Origin: Hathewaya histolytica
Lineage (GTDB): Bacteria > Bacillota > Clostridia > Clostridiales > Clostridiaceae
NCBI RefSeq assembly: GCF_901482605.1
Contig: NZ_LR590481.1
Span: 682,001-746,000 of the forward strand
Reading direction: 5' to 3'
DNA length: 64,000 nt
The first letter of the stretch is position 1; every line of letters begins with the position of its first letter. Below are positions 18,138-25,899 of the stretch, piece by piece. The notes beneath the pieces were generated by a model that was not told where the DNA came from, made no database searches, and saw nothing but the letters and a program-made list of their open reading frames with translations. The position numbers were made by a program, and so were the translations under genes.

Positions 18138-19175
18138 TTTTTCTAAGCAGTATTTAACTACAAGGTCTAAAGTAGCTAGTATTGAATCCATATGAGTTCT
18201 CTCATATCCATGAGATGCAAATATACCAGCACCTATTAAAGCTGTTTTTATATCCCATCCAGCACGTAAAGCTGCTGAAGCATCAGAACCATAACTTGGA
18301 TATATATCTATTTTATAAGGAATATTTTCTTTTTTGCATATGTTAACTAAAGTTTTTCTAAGTTCTACATCATAAGGACCAGTAGAATCTTTTGCACAGA
18401 TACATACATCATACTCAGTTGAATTTTGATCTAAACCTGGGCAACCCATATCTACAGCTATAAATTCTTTAGTATTAGCTGGTATAGCAGCTGAAGCACC
18501 ATGACCAATTTCTTCATAGTTGCTTATAAAGAAGTTAATTGTATAAGGTAAGCTTACTTTATTTTCTACTAAGTATTTCATTGTGTAAAGTAAGATACCA
18601 ACACTAGCTTTGTCGTCTAGATGTCTTGATTTTATAAAACCACTTTCTGTAAATCTAGTTCTAGAATCAAAGCATACAAAATCTCCAATTTCAATTCCTA
18701 GTTTTTCAACATCGTCTTTAGATGAAACCTTTTCATCTATAACAACTTCCATGTTATCAGTAGTTCTATTAAGATCATAAGCTTCTTTACCACTGATGTG
18801 AACAGATGGTTTTACAGTTTGGATTGTACCACTATATATTTTTCCATCCATAGTGTGTATAGTACAATTTTCTCCCTCTACAGAGTTCATCATGTACCCA
18901 CCAACACATGTAAGGCCTAGTGCACCATTAGATTTTATAGTTTTAACCATAGCACCTAAAGTATCTACGTGAGCAGAAAAGGTTTTTTGATAATCTTCAT
19001 TTTCCCCTTTTAAAGTAGCTACTAAAGCTCCTTTATTAGTAACAATGTAAGGAATTTTCAAACTATTTAGTTCATTTTTAACATAATCCATAACTTTTTC
19101 AGTGTATCCTGAAGGGCTTGGAATTGTTAATATACCTTCTAAGTATTCCTTTAATATTTTTACATCATATGTCAT
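18135..19175 (-). CDS. M42 family metallopeptidase (glutamyl aminopeptidase-like)
   Basis: 346-residue cytoplasmic aminopeptidase of the M42 family, which forms large tetrahedral complexes trimming peptides. Metal-site segments are visible: FSAHVDTLGAMV, SRHLDDKASVGI, NYEEIGHGAS (catalytic Glu-Glu), VDMGCPG and the final GIFASHGYERTH. PSPSGYTE near the N-terminus is characteristic. It would supply free amino acids, consistent with an amino-acid-fermenting lifestyle. It is a single gene, transcribed leftward. Confidence 0.93.
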   Translation of the reverse strand: MTYDVKILKEYLEGILTIPSPSGYTEKVMDYVKNELNSLKIPYIVTNKGALVATLKGENEDYQKTFSAHVDTLGAMVKTIKSNGALGLTCVGGYMMNSVEGENCTIHTMDGKIYSGTIQTVKPSVHISGKEAYDLNRTTDNMEVVIDEKVSSKDDVEKLGIEIGDFVCFDSRTRFTESGFIKSRHLDDKASVGILLYTMKYLVENKVSLPYTINFFISNYEEIGHGASAAIPANTKEFIAVDMGCPGLDQNSTEYDVCICAKDSTGPYDVELRKTLVNICKKENIPYKIDIYPSYGSDASAALRAGWDIKTALIGAGIFASHGYERTHMDSILATLDLVVKYCLEK

Positions 19176-19329
19176 AGTACCACCCCTTATATTTTAAATG
19201 GAAATAAAAATTAATACATTAATATTTTAACATAGAATAAAATAAAAATGAACCAAAATAAATAAAAGCATATAGGATAAAAAAAAGAATTGTAGTATAA
19301 TGTATTTATGGGCGGAAAGGAGTTAAATA

Positions 19330-20688
19330 ATGAAAAAACTGAAAGTAAAAAATCTAATTATGACGATAGTTTTACTTATTATTATGGTAGGAGGGGCTTT
19401 TGGAGCCTATGTTTATTCTACTGTAAATAAATGGTCTAATTTAGTGTATCCAGGTGTTAAAGTTGGAGATGTACAGTTGGGGGGAAAAACCAAAGAAGAT
19501 GCACAAAAACTTTTAAAAGAAAAATATCAAGATGCAGTATTAAAAAAGAAAATAGTTATTACTGCGAATAATAAGGAATATTCTATAGATTATAAGAAAT
19601 TAGATGCTAAATATAATATTAGCGAAACTGTAGAAGAGGTAATGAAACATAAGAAAGAAGAAAGTACTTTCAATAAATTCTTAGCTATTAAAAAGAAAAG
19701 CCCTAAGAATGTTGAAATGAAGTTTTCTTATAAACAAGATTATATAAATAGTGTAATCTCACAGGTTAAAAAGGATGTAAATAGGGAGCCTAAGGATGCC
19801 ACACTTACAATGATTTCAGGTAGTAACTTTAGTGTTTCAGAAGAAAAAGTAGGATTTAAGTTACAAGAAGATAAATTAAAAAAAGAAATATTAGATAAAG
19901 TTAATGGTAAGTTAGATAATGAGGTTATTAAAATAAAGGCTTCAATTGAAACTATTAAACCTAAAAAGACAAAGGACAAGCTAAGTACTATTAATAGTCT
20001 TATAAGTTCATATACAACTGGTTTTAGCTCTGGAAAAGAAGGTAGAATCAATAATATAAAATTATCTACTGAAGCAATCAATGGAACTGTATTAATGCCA
20101 GGAGAGAAGTTTAGTTTTAATGGTGTAGTAGGTGAAAGGACTGAGAGCAGAGGATATAAGAAAGCCAATGTAATTATAAATAATGAATTTGTAGAAGATT
20201 TAGGTGGCGGTATATGCCAAGTTTCAAGTACTCTTTATAATACCATGATAAGATCTAAAATTGACCCAACAGAAAGATACAGTCACACTATAGCTTCTTC
20301 CTATGTGGATATTGGACAAGATGCTACAGTGAGTTGGGGAGGACCAGATTATTCTTTTGTAAATACTTTAGATTATCCAATATATATAAAAGGATATGTA
20401 ACAGGCAATTCAGTTTCTTTTAATGTATATTCAAATGCTGATTTAAAGAAGTATACTTATAAGGTATACTCAGCAGATAAACAAACAATTCCAGCTAAGA
20501 CAAGTGTTGTATCAGATTCAAGTTTACCAGCTGGTACTGAAAAAGTAAAAAAACAATCTTACCCAGGGCATAAAGCAACAATATATAGAGAAACATATGA
20601 AGGCGAAAAGCTTATTAAGAAAGAAGTGTTACACAGGGTTAGTATAGCACCAGTAAATGGAGTTGTATTAAAAGGAACAAAACAGTAA
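19330..20688 (+). CDS. VanW family protein with PG-binding_4 and G5 domains
   Basis: 452-residue cell-envelope protein. An N-terminal membrane helix (about 9-31) is followed by a PG_binding_4 domain (YPGVKVGDVQLGGKTKEDAQKLL and on to about residue 200), a VanW domain (about 230-375: TGFSSGKEGRINNIKL, GTVLMPGEKFSFN, LGGGICQVSSTLYNT, SHTIASSYVDIGQDATVSWGG) and a C-terminal G5 domain (about 378-450). The protein is expected outside the membrane, bound to the wall. The name refers to a vancomycin-resistance cluster, but VanW has no proven role in resistance and none should be inferred here. Confidence 0.93.
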   Translation: MKKLKVKNLIMTIVLLIIMVGGAFGAYVYSTVNKWSNLVYPGVKVGDVQLGGKTKEDAQKLLKEKYQDAVLKKKIVITANNKEYSIDYKKLDAKYNISETVEEVMKHKKEESTFNKFLAIKKKSPKNVEMKFSYKQDYINSVISQVKKDVNREPKDATLTMISGSNFSVSEEKVGFKLQEDKLKKEILDKVNGKLDNEVIKIKASIETIKPKKTKDKLSTINSLISSYTTGFSSGKEGRINNIKLSTEAINGTVLMPGEKFSFNGVVGERTESRGYKKANVIINNEFVEDLGGGICQVSSTLYNTMIRSKIDPTERYSHTIASSYVDIGQDATVSWGGPDYSFVNTLDYPIYIKGYVTGNSVSFNVYSNADLKKYTYKVYSADKQTIPAKTSVVSDSSLPAGTEKVKKQSYPGHKATIYRETYEGEKLIKKEVLHRVSIAPVNGVVLKGTKQ

Positions 20689-20716
20689 AGTGATTTTCTA
20701 AATTTAATTTGTATGT

Positions 20717-20753
20717 AGAAAAGCCATAGTTTAAAACTATGGCTTTTCTTTAT
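20717..20753. terminator. Bidirectional terminator between the VanW gene and gapB
   Basis: AGAAAAGCCATAGTTT and AAACTATGGCTTTTCT form a 16-bp stem-loop between convergent genes, with a T run after it on the plus strand. Confidence 0.92.
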
Positions 20754-20778
20754 AAGGTAAGTTGAAATTTAAAATGTA

Positions 20779-21783
20779 TTATATTCTATCTATTATATGT
20801 TGAACTAAATCTACAACTCTTGCAGAATAGCCCCATTCATTATCATACCAAGCAGCGACTTTAATCATGTTTTCTCCAATTACCATAGTTGATAATGCAT
20901 CTACTATAGAAGATCTAGAGTCTCCTACGTAGTCTACAGAAACAAGAGGTTCTTCTGAATAACCTAATATTCCTTTCATTGACCCTTCAGATGCTTCTTT
21001 TAATGCTGCATTTACCTCTTCTACAGTAACATTTTGGCTAAGTTCACAAACTAAATCAGTAATAGATACAGTTGGGGTTGGAACTCTTAATGAAAAACCG
21101 TTTAATTTACCTTTAAGCTCAGGTATAACCATACCTACAGCTTTAGCAGCCCCTGTGCTTGTTGGGATTATTGATTCAGCAGCGGCTCTAGCCCTTCTTA
21201 AATCTTTATGAGTTTTATCTAATGTGTTTTGGTCATTAGTGTAAGAGTGAACAGTTGTCATTAGACCTTTTACTATTCCAAACTTATCATTTAAAACCTT
21301 AGCAACTGGTGCTAGGCAGTTTGTTGTACATGAAGCATTAGATATTACATTATGTTTTTCAAGATCCAATGTATCTTCATTTACACCTAAAACTATAGTA
21401 GCATCGACATCTTTACCAGGTGCTGATAATATTACTTTCTTAGCTCCACTTTCTATATGTCCCATTAAGTCTTCTTGAGTTTTAAATTTACCTGTAGTAT
21501 CAATTACAATATCTACGCCTAATTCATTCCAAGGTATTTCCTTTGGAGAAGGTTTTCTTAATATTTTAACACTCTTATCATTTATAACTAATTCATCATC
21601 TGAATAAGTGGCAGTTCCATTAAATCTTCCAAAACAACTATCGTATTTAAAAAGATGGCATAAGGTTTCACTATTTGCCCTTGCATTAATAGCTACGATC
21701 TCTATATTCTTATAATTGCCTTCAGAGACAATCCTTAAAACAGATCTTCCGATTCTTCCAAAACCATTAATTCCTATTTTCAT
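20779..21783 (-). CDS. gapB: Glyceraldehyde-3-phosphate dehydrogenase, GapB-like
   Basis: 334-residue GAPDH with the catalytic [12 protein letters not shown] motif. In the cofactor-binding strand it reads VAINARANSETL, where glycolytic NAD enzymes have an Asp after Asn (the second copy at 33.4 kb has VAINDLTS). At the S-loop it has LDKTHKDL, where the other copy has LDAPHKDL. Loss of that Asp and Pro is known to favour NADP+, as in Bacillus GapB, which works in the gluconeogenic direction. I therefore infer an anabolic, NADP-preferring role. It stands alone with its own promoter, outside the CggR operon. Confidence 0.9.
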   Translation of the reverse strand: MKIGINGFGRIGRSVLRIVSEGNYKNIEIVAINARANSETLCHLFKYDSCFGRFNGTATYSDDELVINDKSVKILRKPSPKEIPWNELGVDIVIDTTGKFKTQEDLMGHIESGAKKVILSAPGKDVDATIVLGVNEDTLDLEKHNVISNASCTTNCLAPVAKVLNDKFGIVKGLMTTVHSYTNDQNTLDKTHKDLRRARAAAESIIPTSTGAAKAVGMVIPELKGKLNGFSLRVPTPTVSITDLVCELSQNVTVEEVNAALKEASEGSMKGILGYSEEPLVSVDYVGDSRSSIVDALSTMVIGENMIKVAAWYDNEWGYSARVVDLVQHIIDRI

Positions 21784-22262
21784 TTAGTTATTCCCCCCAT
21801 GTAGTATTGCTTTATTTAAATATTTAAAAGCTCAAAAGTTAAATAATATATAACAAATAATATATTGTATATATTATTTATATAAAAAAAACATAGTAAT
21901 TGTCAATATTATATTATAAATTTTCAAATATGTTATATTTAATATTTTACAATTAGCTTTAAATACCTTTGAATTTGAATAAAATTCTTTACATTTTAAA
22001 ATATATATCTTTTAATTTAAAAATAGTTTAATATGTTAAAAAAGTTTATATTAAATTATAAAGATAGTTTTGTGAAAATAGAATATTGTATATGGTTTAA
22101 CAATCCTTAGGTTTAAATACATCAAGTTGTAAACACAATTTAAATAATTTTCTTATTATATAATGTATTAATTTAATTTATGATATAATGTAAAAGTATG
22201 CATTAAAGTAGTGTATACTGTAAGAACTAAATAGTTTAAGGTAACTAAGAGGAGGAATAATT
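21784..22262. other. 479-base AT-rich divergent intergenic region between gapB and trmL
   Basis: No credible open frame. It holds the gapB promoter (21877-21906). Toward trmL, a TATAAT-like element lies in ATGATATAATG near 22190, but I could not find a convincing -35 partner. The half-site TTTAACAA (about 22098-22105) resembles one arm of a Rex (redox) site, but the second arm is missing. Confidence 0.5.
21877..21906 (-). promoter_or_regulatory. Sigma-A promoter for gapB
   Basis: Minus strand: TTGACA (21901-21906) and TATAAA (21877-21882) separated by 18 bases, about 95 bases upstream of the start codon. Confidence 0.7.
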
Positions 22263-22730
22263 GTGAATCTTAACATAGTGCTATTTCAACCAGAAATTCC
22301 TCAGAATACTGGTAACATAGGAAGGACTTGTGTGCTTACAAATTGTAAATTACATTTAATTAAGCCACTAGGTTTTAGTATTGATGAGAAAAGTGTAAAG
22401 AGAGCAGGGCTAGACTATTGGGATAAATTAGAGATAGAAGTACATGAATCTTATGAGGAGTTAAGGGAGAAATATAAAGATTCTACTTTTTACTGTTGTA
22501 CTACAAAAGGAGCCAAACATTATACTGAACCAAAATTTAAAGAAGGTGATTTTTTGATTTTTGGAAGGGAATCATCTGGATTAGAAGATTATATAAGGGA
22601 AGAGAATAAAGAAAATTGTATTAAAGTACCCATGATAAATACTACTACGCGATCTTTAAACCTTTCTAATACAGTTGCTATAATTGCGTATGAAGCCTTA
22701 AGGCAAATCAATTTCCCTAATATGAAATAG
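22263..22730 (+). CDS. trmL: tRNA (cytidine(34)-2'-O)-methyltransferase TrmL
   Basis: SPOUT-class methyltransferase that 2'-O-methylates the wobble base of tRNA-Leu isoacceptors. 155 residues: the family opening LNIVLFQPEIPQNTGNIGRTC, then LIKPLGFSIDEKSVKRAGLDYW, FLIFGRESSGLEDYI and the C-terminal knot MINTTTRSLNLSNTVAIIAYEALRQ. The GTG start follows AGGAGG. It lies 11 bases upstream of a degV gene, so the two are co-transcribed. Confidence 0.95.
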   Translation: MNLNIVLFQPEIPQNTGNIGRTCVLTNCKLHLIKPLGFSIDEKSVKRAGLDYWDKLEIEVHESYEELREKYKDSTFYCCTTKGAKHYTEPKFKEGDFLIFGRESSGLEDYIREENKENCIKVPMINTTTRSLNLSNTVAIIAYEALRQINFPNMK

Positions 22731-22741
22731 GAGGAAGTGCT

Positions 22742-23581
22742 GTGGAGAAAATTAAAATAATAACGGATAGTACATCAGACTTACCTAAAGATTTATTAAG
22801 AGAAAAAGATGTAGAAGTTTTGCCTTTGACAGTGGAATTTGAAGGAAAAGATTATATAGATGGAGAGGATATTACATTTTCTGAACTGGCAGTTAAAATG
22901 GAGTCATCAGATAGTTTTCCAAAGACAGCGGGAATCAATCCTCAGAGATTTACGGAATGTTATAAAAAATACTTAGATGAGGGATATAAAGTAATATCTA
23001 TACATTTATGTTCTAAGATGAGTGGTACATATCAAGCAGCGTGCATGGCAAAAGATATGTTAGAGACAGAAAATGTGGTTGTTATAGACAGCTATAATGT
23101 AACCTGTGGCTTAGGCTTATTAGTTCTTAAGGCTTGTAGATTAAGAGATGAAGGATTAGGTTTAGAGGAAATAGAAAACTCAATAAAGCAAACAATTCCA
23201 CATGTAAAGAGTTCTTTAGTTTTTGGGTCCTTGGATAATCTTGTTAAAGGTGGTAGATTATCTAAAACAGCTGGAATGGTTGGAAACTTATTAGGCATAA
23301 AACTAGTTCTTGAAGTGAATAATGGAGAAATGAAAGTAAGAGAAAAAGTTAGAGGCACTAAAAAGGCTATAAAAAATGCTATGAAGTATATAGAAGAAAA
23401 AGAGATAAATCTTGATGAAGAAAGAATTTTATTAGCTTCAGGTGATGAAGAACTTTTGCTTAGTGTACAAGAAGCTTATGAAAAGTTAGATAAAAATTAT
23501 ATTAGAGCCGAAGTTGGGTGTACTGTAGGAGTTCATTCCGGAACAACAGCGGCAGGTATATTCTTTATTGAAAAGTATTAA
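22742..23581 (+). CDS. DegV family fatty-acid-binding protein
   Basis: 279 residues of the DegV (FakB-like) family, which binds a fatty acid between two domains and in some species presents it to the kinase FakA. Signature pieces: IITDSTSDLPKDLL at the N-terminus, FPKTAGINPQRF, ISIHLCSKMSGTYQAA, VIDSYNVTCGLGLLV, LDNLVKGGRLSKTAGMVGNLLGIKLVL and the final VGVHSGTTAAGIFFIEKY. GTG start with GGAGG 5-6 bases upstream. No fakA is nearby. Confidence 0.95.
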   Translation: MEKIKIITDSTSDLPKDLLREKDVEVLPLTVEFEGKDYIDGEDITFSELAVKMESSDSFPKTAGINPQRFTECYKKYLDEGYKVISIHLCSKMSGTYQAACMAKDMLETENVVVIDSYNVTCGLGLLVLKACRLRDEGLGLEEIENSIKQTIPHVKSSLVFGSLDNLVKGGRLSKTAGMVGNLLGIKLVLEVNNGEMKVREKVRGTKKAIKNAMKYIEEKEINLDEERILLASGDEELLLSVQEAYEKLDKNYIRAEVGCTVGVHSGTTAAGIFFIEKY

Positions 23582-23633
23582 ATTTAACACTTATGTTTAA
23601 TTATTATAAATTTTAAGTAAATTAAGTCAATTC

Positions 23634-23669
23634 ATTTGTTTTATCAATAGCACTATAGATAAAACAAAT
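23634..23669 (+). terminator. Perfect 12-bp inverted repeat after degV
   Basis: ATTTGTTTTATC and GATAAAACAAAT flank a 12-base loop, 53 bases after the degV stop. The T tract is weak (AACAAATTTTA), so the terminator function is probable rather than sure. Confidence 0.55.
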
Positions 23670-23689
23670 AACAAATTTTAAAAAAACTA

Positions 23690-23718
23690 TAGAAATTTAT
23701 TTATTTATAGGTTATAAT
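23690..23718 (+). promoter_or_regulatory. Probable promoter of the glycine riboswitch/grd transcript
   Basis: TAGAAA (23690-23695, four of six consensus bases) and a perfect TATAAT (23713-23718) are separated by 17 bases, about 40 bases before the first aptamer. Confidence 0.65.
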
Positions 23719-23756
23719 TGATAATGAAATAACGATTTAAAAAATTAATATAGCTG

Positions 23757-23966
23757 GATGAAATTTTCGAGAGATGACTTTAAAAGTTCATGTATATGAA
23801 AATGTTTTAATCTTAGTGAAATGAATTTTTAAAGTAGCCGAAGGAACAAGTATTTATCTTGCCGATAAATATGAAATTTTCAGGCAAAAGTATCGAGAAT
23901 AGACAGAACTCTGGAAAGCTTATAAAAGCACCGACGGGGTAATTCTCTCAGGTACCAAGACAGAGC
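23757..23966 (+). promoter_or_regulatory. Tandem glycine riboswitch (gcvT-type, two aptamers)
   Basis: Two glycine aptamers in series. Aptamer 1 shows GAGAGATGAC, AGTAGCCGAAGGAACAAG and TTTTCAGGCAAAAG. Aptamer 2 shows GAACTCTGGAAAGC, GCACCGACGGGGTAA and CTCTCAGGTACCAAGACAG. A short linker joins them, as in cooperative glycine riboswitches. A terminator overlaps the 3' end of aptamer 2. Placement before grdX means glycine should turn on the glycine reductase genes. Confidence 0.96.
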
Positions 23967-24002
23967 ATAAGGGCTAGGTTCTTTTATGTTTTGTCTTTTT
24001 TT
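23959..24002 (+). terminator. Riboswitch expression-platform terminator
   Basis: GACAGAGCATAA (23959-23970) pairs along its length with TTATGTTTTGTC (23984-23995), using two G-T wobbles, followed by seven T. The 5' arm contains the GACAGAG of aptamer 2 P1. Folding of the glycine-bound aptamer would therefore block this hairpin, the layout of an ON switch. Confidence 0.9.
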
Positions 24003-24026
24003 ATGTCTTTAAAAATGGAGGGGAAA

Positions 24027-24404
24027 ATGAGGGAACAACTAATTATTATTACAAATAACCCTTTGAGCGAAAAAAAGTTTCAAGATGAATACGAAGTAAT
24101 ATTCGTAGATAAAGAAATGAAAGAAGTGTACAACATTGTTAGAGATAAAATACATATGGGTCATAAGTTATTAACTCATCCTCTAATGAGCAGTATAAAA
24201 CCAAATGAAACGCCGTATAGAACTATATGCGTATCTAAAGAAAAAAATAAAGGTGTAGATTTAGATTCATTATCTATTATAGAAAGTAGTATAATGACAT
24301 TAAAAAAGTTTCTGAATATTTCACCACTTCCGCAATATAATGAAAAGATTTTAAATGATTTTCAGCTTATAGATTATGATTTAATATATCATGCATTGAA
24401 TTAA
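24027..24404 (+). CDS. grdX: GrdX protein
   Basis: 125-residue protein found as the first gene of grd operons; its function is not known. It opens MREQLIIITNNPLSEKKFQDEY and contains VRDKIHMGHKLLTHPLMSSIKPNETPYRT, characteristic of GrdX. The ATG chosen follows GGAGGGG at a good distance; the earlier in-frame TTG lies inside the riboswitch terminator and is rejected. trxB starts 13 bases downstream. Confidence 0.92.
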   Translation: MREQLIIITNNPLSEKKFQDEYEVIFVDKEMKEVYNIVRDKIHMGHKLLTHPLMSSIKPNETPYRTICVSKEKNKGVDLDSLSIIESSIMTLKKFLNISPLPQYNEKILNDFQLIDYDLIYHALN

Positions 24405-24417
24405 AGGAGGAAATATC

Positions 24418-25341
24418 ATGTCACAAATTTACGATACTATAATTATTGGTGGAGGTCCAGCAGGACTATCAGCAGCACTTTACGGTGGAAGAGCTAGAAT
24501 GAAGACTTTAATGATTGAAAGAGCTAAATTCGGTGGACAAGCTGCTACAACAGAAGAGTTAGAAAACTATCCAGGTTCAGTTGAAGATAAAACAGCTTCA
24601 TTAATAAAAAGAATGAAAGATCAAGCTGAAAGATTTGGAACTGAAATAGTTAAAGATGAGATAGTTGAAGTTCAATTAGAAGGCGATATAAAAGTACTTA
24701 AAGGTAGAAATACTGAATACCAAGCAAAAACGGTTATAATCGCAAGTGGAGCTAATCCAAGACTTGCAGGTTTCAAAAATGAAGTTGAATTAAGAGGAAA
24801 AGGTGTTTCTTACTGTGCAACATGCGATGCCGACTTCTTTACAGAATTAGATGTTGCTGTTATTGGTGGAGGAGACTCAGCTTTAGATGAAGCTTTATAC
24901 TTAACTAAGTTTGCTGAAAATGTTACAGTTATTCATAGAAGAGATCAATTTAGAGCAAACAAAGCTGTTCAAGAAAAAGTTCTTAACCATCCAAAAATCA
25001 AAGTTATATGGAATACAATTCCAGAAGAAGCTATAGATGATGGTGGAATATTAGGTGGATTAAAGCTTAAGAACAGAGTAACTGGAGAAGAAAGTACTTT
25101 AAAAGTTGATGGATGCTTCGTATTCGTAGGATACAATCCAAACTCTGATTTATTTAAAGGTGTAATAGATATGACTGAAAGAGGAGATATCTTAACAGAT
25201 GCTGCTATGCATACAAATGTTGAAGGAGTATTTGCAGCAGGAGATGTTAGGGACACTTCTTTAAGACAGGTTATAACAGCTTCAGCAGATGGAGCTATAG
25301 CTGCAACTCAAGCAGAGCATTATGTTGAAAACCACAAATAG
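24418..25341 (+). CDS. trxB: Thioredoxin reductase of the glycine reductase system
   Basis: 307-residue FAD flavoprotein passing electrons from NAD(P)H to thioredoxin. FAD-binding GGGPAGLSAALYGGRA (about 12-27), redox-active CATC in SYCATCDADFF (about 134-137), nucleotide-binding GGGDSALDEALYL and the C-terminal FAD motif AAGDVRDTSLRQ are all visible. Being between grdX and trxA marks it as the dedicated electron-transfer partner of glycine reductase. The codon pattern is more G/C-rich than in the neighbouring regulatory genes, as expected for a highly expressed gene. Confidence 0.96.
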   Translation: MSQIYDTIIIGGGPAGLSAALYGGRARMKTLMIERAKFGGQAATTEELENYPGSVEDKTASLIKRMKDQAERFGTEIVKDEIVEVQLEGDIKVLKGRNTEYQAKTVIIASGANPRLAGFKNEVELRGKGVSYCATCDADFFTELDVAVIGGGDSALDEALYLTKFAENVTVIHRRDQFRANKAVQEKVLNHPKIKVIWNTIPEEAIDDGGILGGLKLKNRVTGEESTLKVDGCFVFVGYNPNSDLFKGVIDMTERGDILTDAAMHTNVEGVFAAGDVRDTSLRQVITASADGAIAATQAEHYVENHK

Positions 25342-25423
25342 TATTTAACTTAATTTTGTTAATAATTTTAAATTATTATATATGCACAATGGCGTGTATG
25401 AAAATATAGAGGAGGGTTCTTAA

Positions 25424-25756
25424 ATGTTAGAATTAAACAAAGAAAATTGGGAACAAGAGGTTACTAACTGCACTGAGAAACCAGTATTCGTAGATTTCTG
25501 GGGAGATAAATGTGAAATCTGTAAGCAACTTATGCCAGGAGTTCATGGTTTAGAAGAAAAATATGGCGATAAAATAAAATTCGCTAGCTTAAACACTTCT
25601 GGATCAAGAAGACTTGCTATAGCTCAAAGAGTTTTAGGCTTACCAACAATGAAAATATACAAAGATGGAGAACCAGTAGCTACAATAACTCCAGATAAGA
25701 TTGCTACATTAGATGACATAGAAGGATTCATAAAAGAATACTACGAAACTCTATAA
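25424..25756 (+). CDS. trxA: Glycine-reductase-associated thioredoxin with atypical active site
   Basis: 110-residue thioredoxin-fold protein that should reduce selenoprotein A/protein C during glycine reduction. FVDFWGDKCEICKQLMPG holds the active site. Classical thioredoxins have WCGPC; here C30-Glu-Ile-C33 lacks the Gly-Pro and the Trp is four residues before the first Cys. Altered sites are known in thioredoxins of glycine-reducing bacteria. GLPTMKIYKDGE keeps the cis-Pro loop. It follows trxB by 82 bases with AGGAGG before the ATG. Confidence 0.94.
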   Translation: MLELNKENWEQEVTNCTEKPVFVDFWGDKCEICKQLMPGVHGLEEKYGDKIKFASLNTSGSRRLAIAQRVLGLPTMKIYKDGEPVATITPDKIATLDDIEGFIKEYYETL

Positions 25757-25809
25757 TCTAGAGGGACTATATATCTTTGAATGAATAAGATATACCAAGG
25801 AAGTTAATT

Positions 25810-25841
25810 ATGCATAGAGGTATAAAAATACCTCTGTGCAT
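25810..25841 (+). other. Hairpin between trxA and grdE
   Basis: ATGCATAGAGGTAT and ATACCTCTGTGCAT pair as a 14-bp stem (one wobble) with an AAAA loop. No T tract follows, so it is more likely an RNA-processing or stability element, or a weak attenuator, than a full terminator. Confidence 0.55.
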
Positions 25842-25899
25842 TAATATAAAATTATTAGGATGAAGGCGTATGTACTCAACATTTCAGGAGGTGAAACCT

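Noticed and set aside
19330-20688. Vancomycin resistance gene
   Set aside because: VanW-domain proteins are common wall proteins in clostridia; no vanA, vanH, vanX, vanR or vanS homologue is nearby.
22098-22105. Rex repressor half-site before trmL
   Set aside because: Only one arm (TTTAACAA) is present; a functional Rex site needs the inverted pair.
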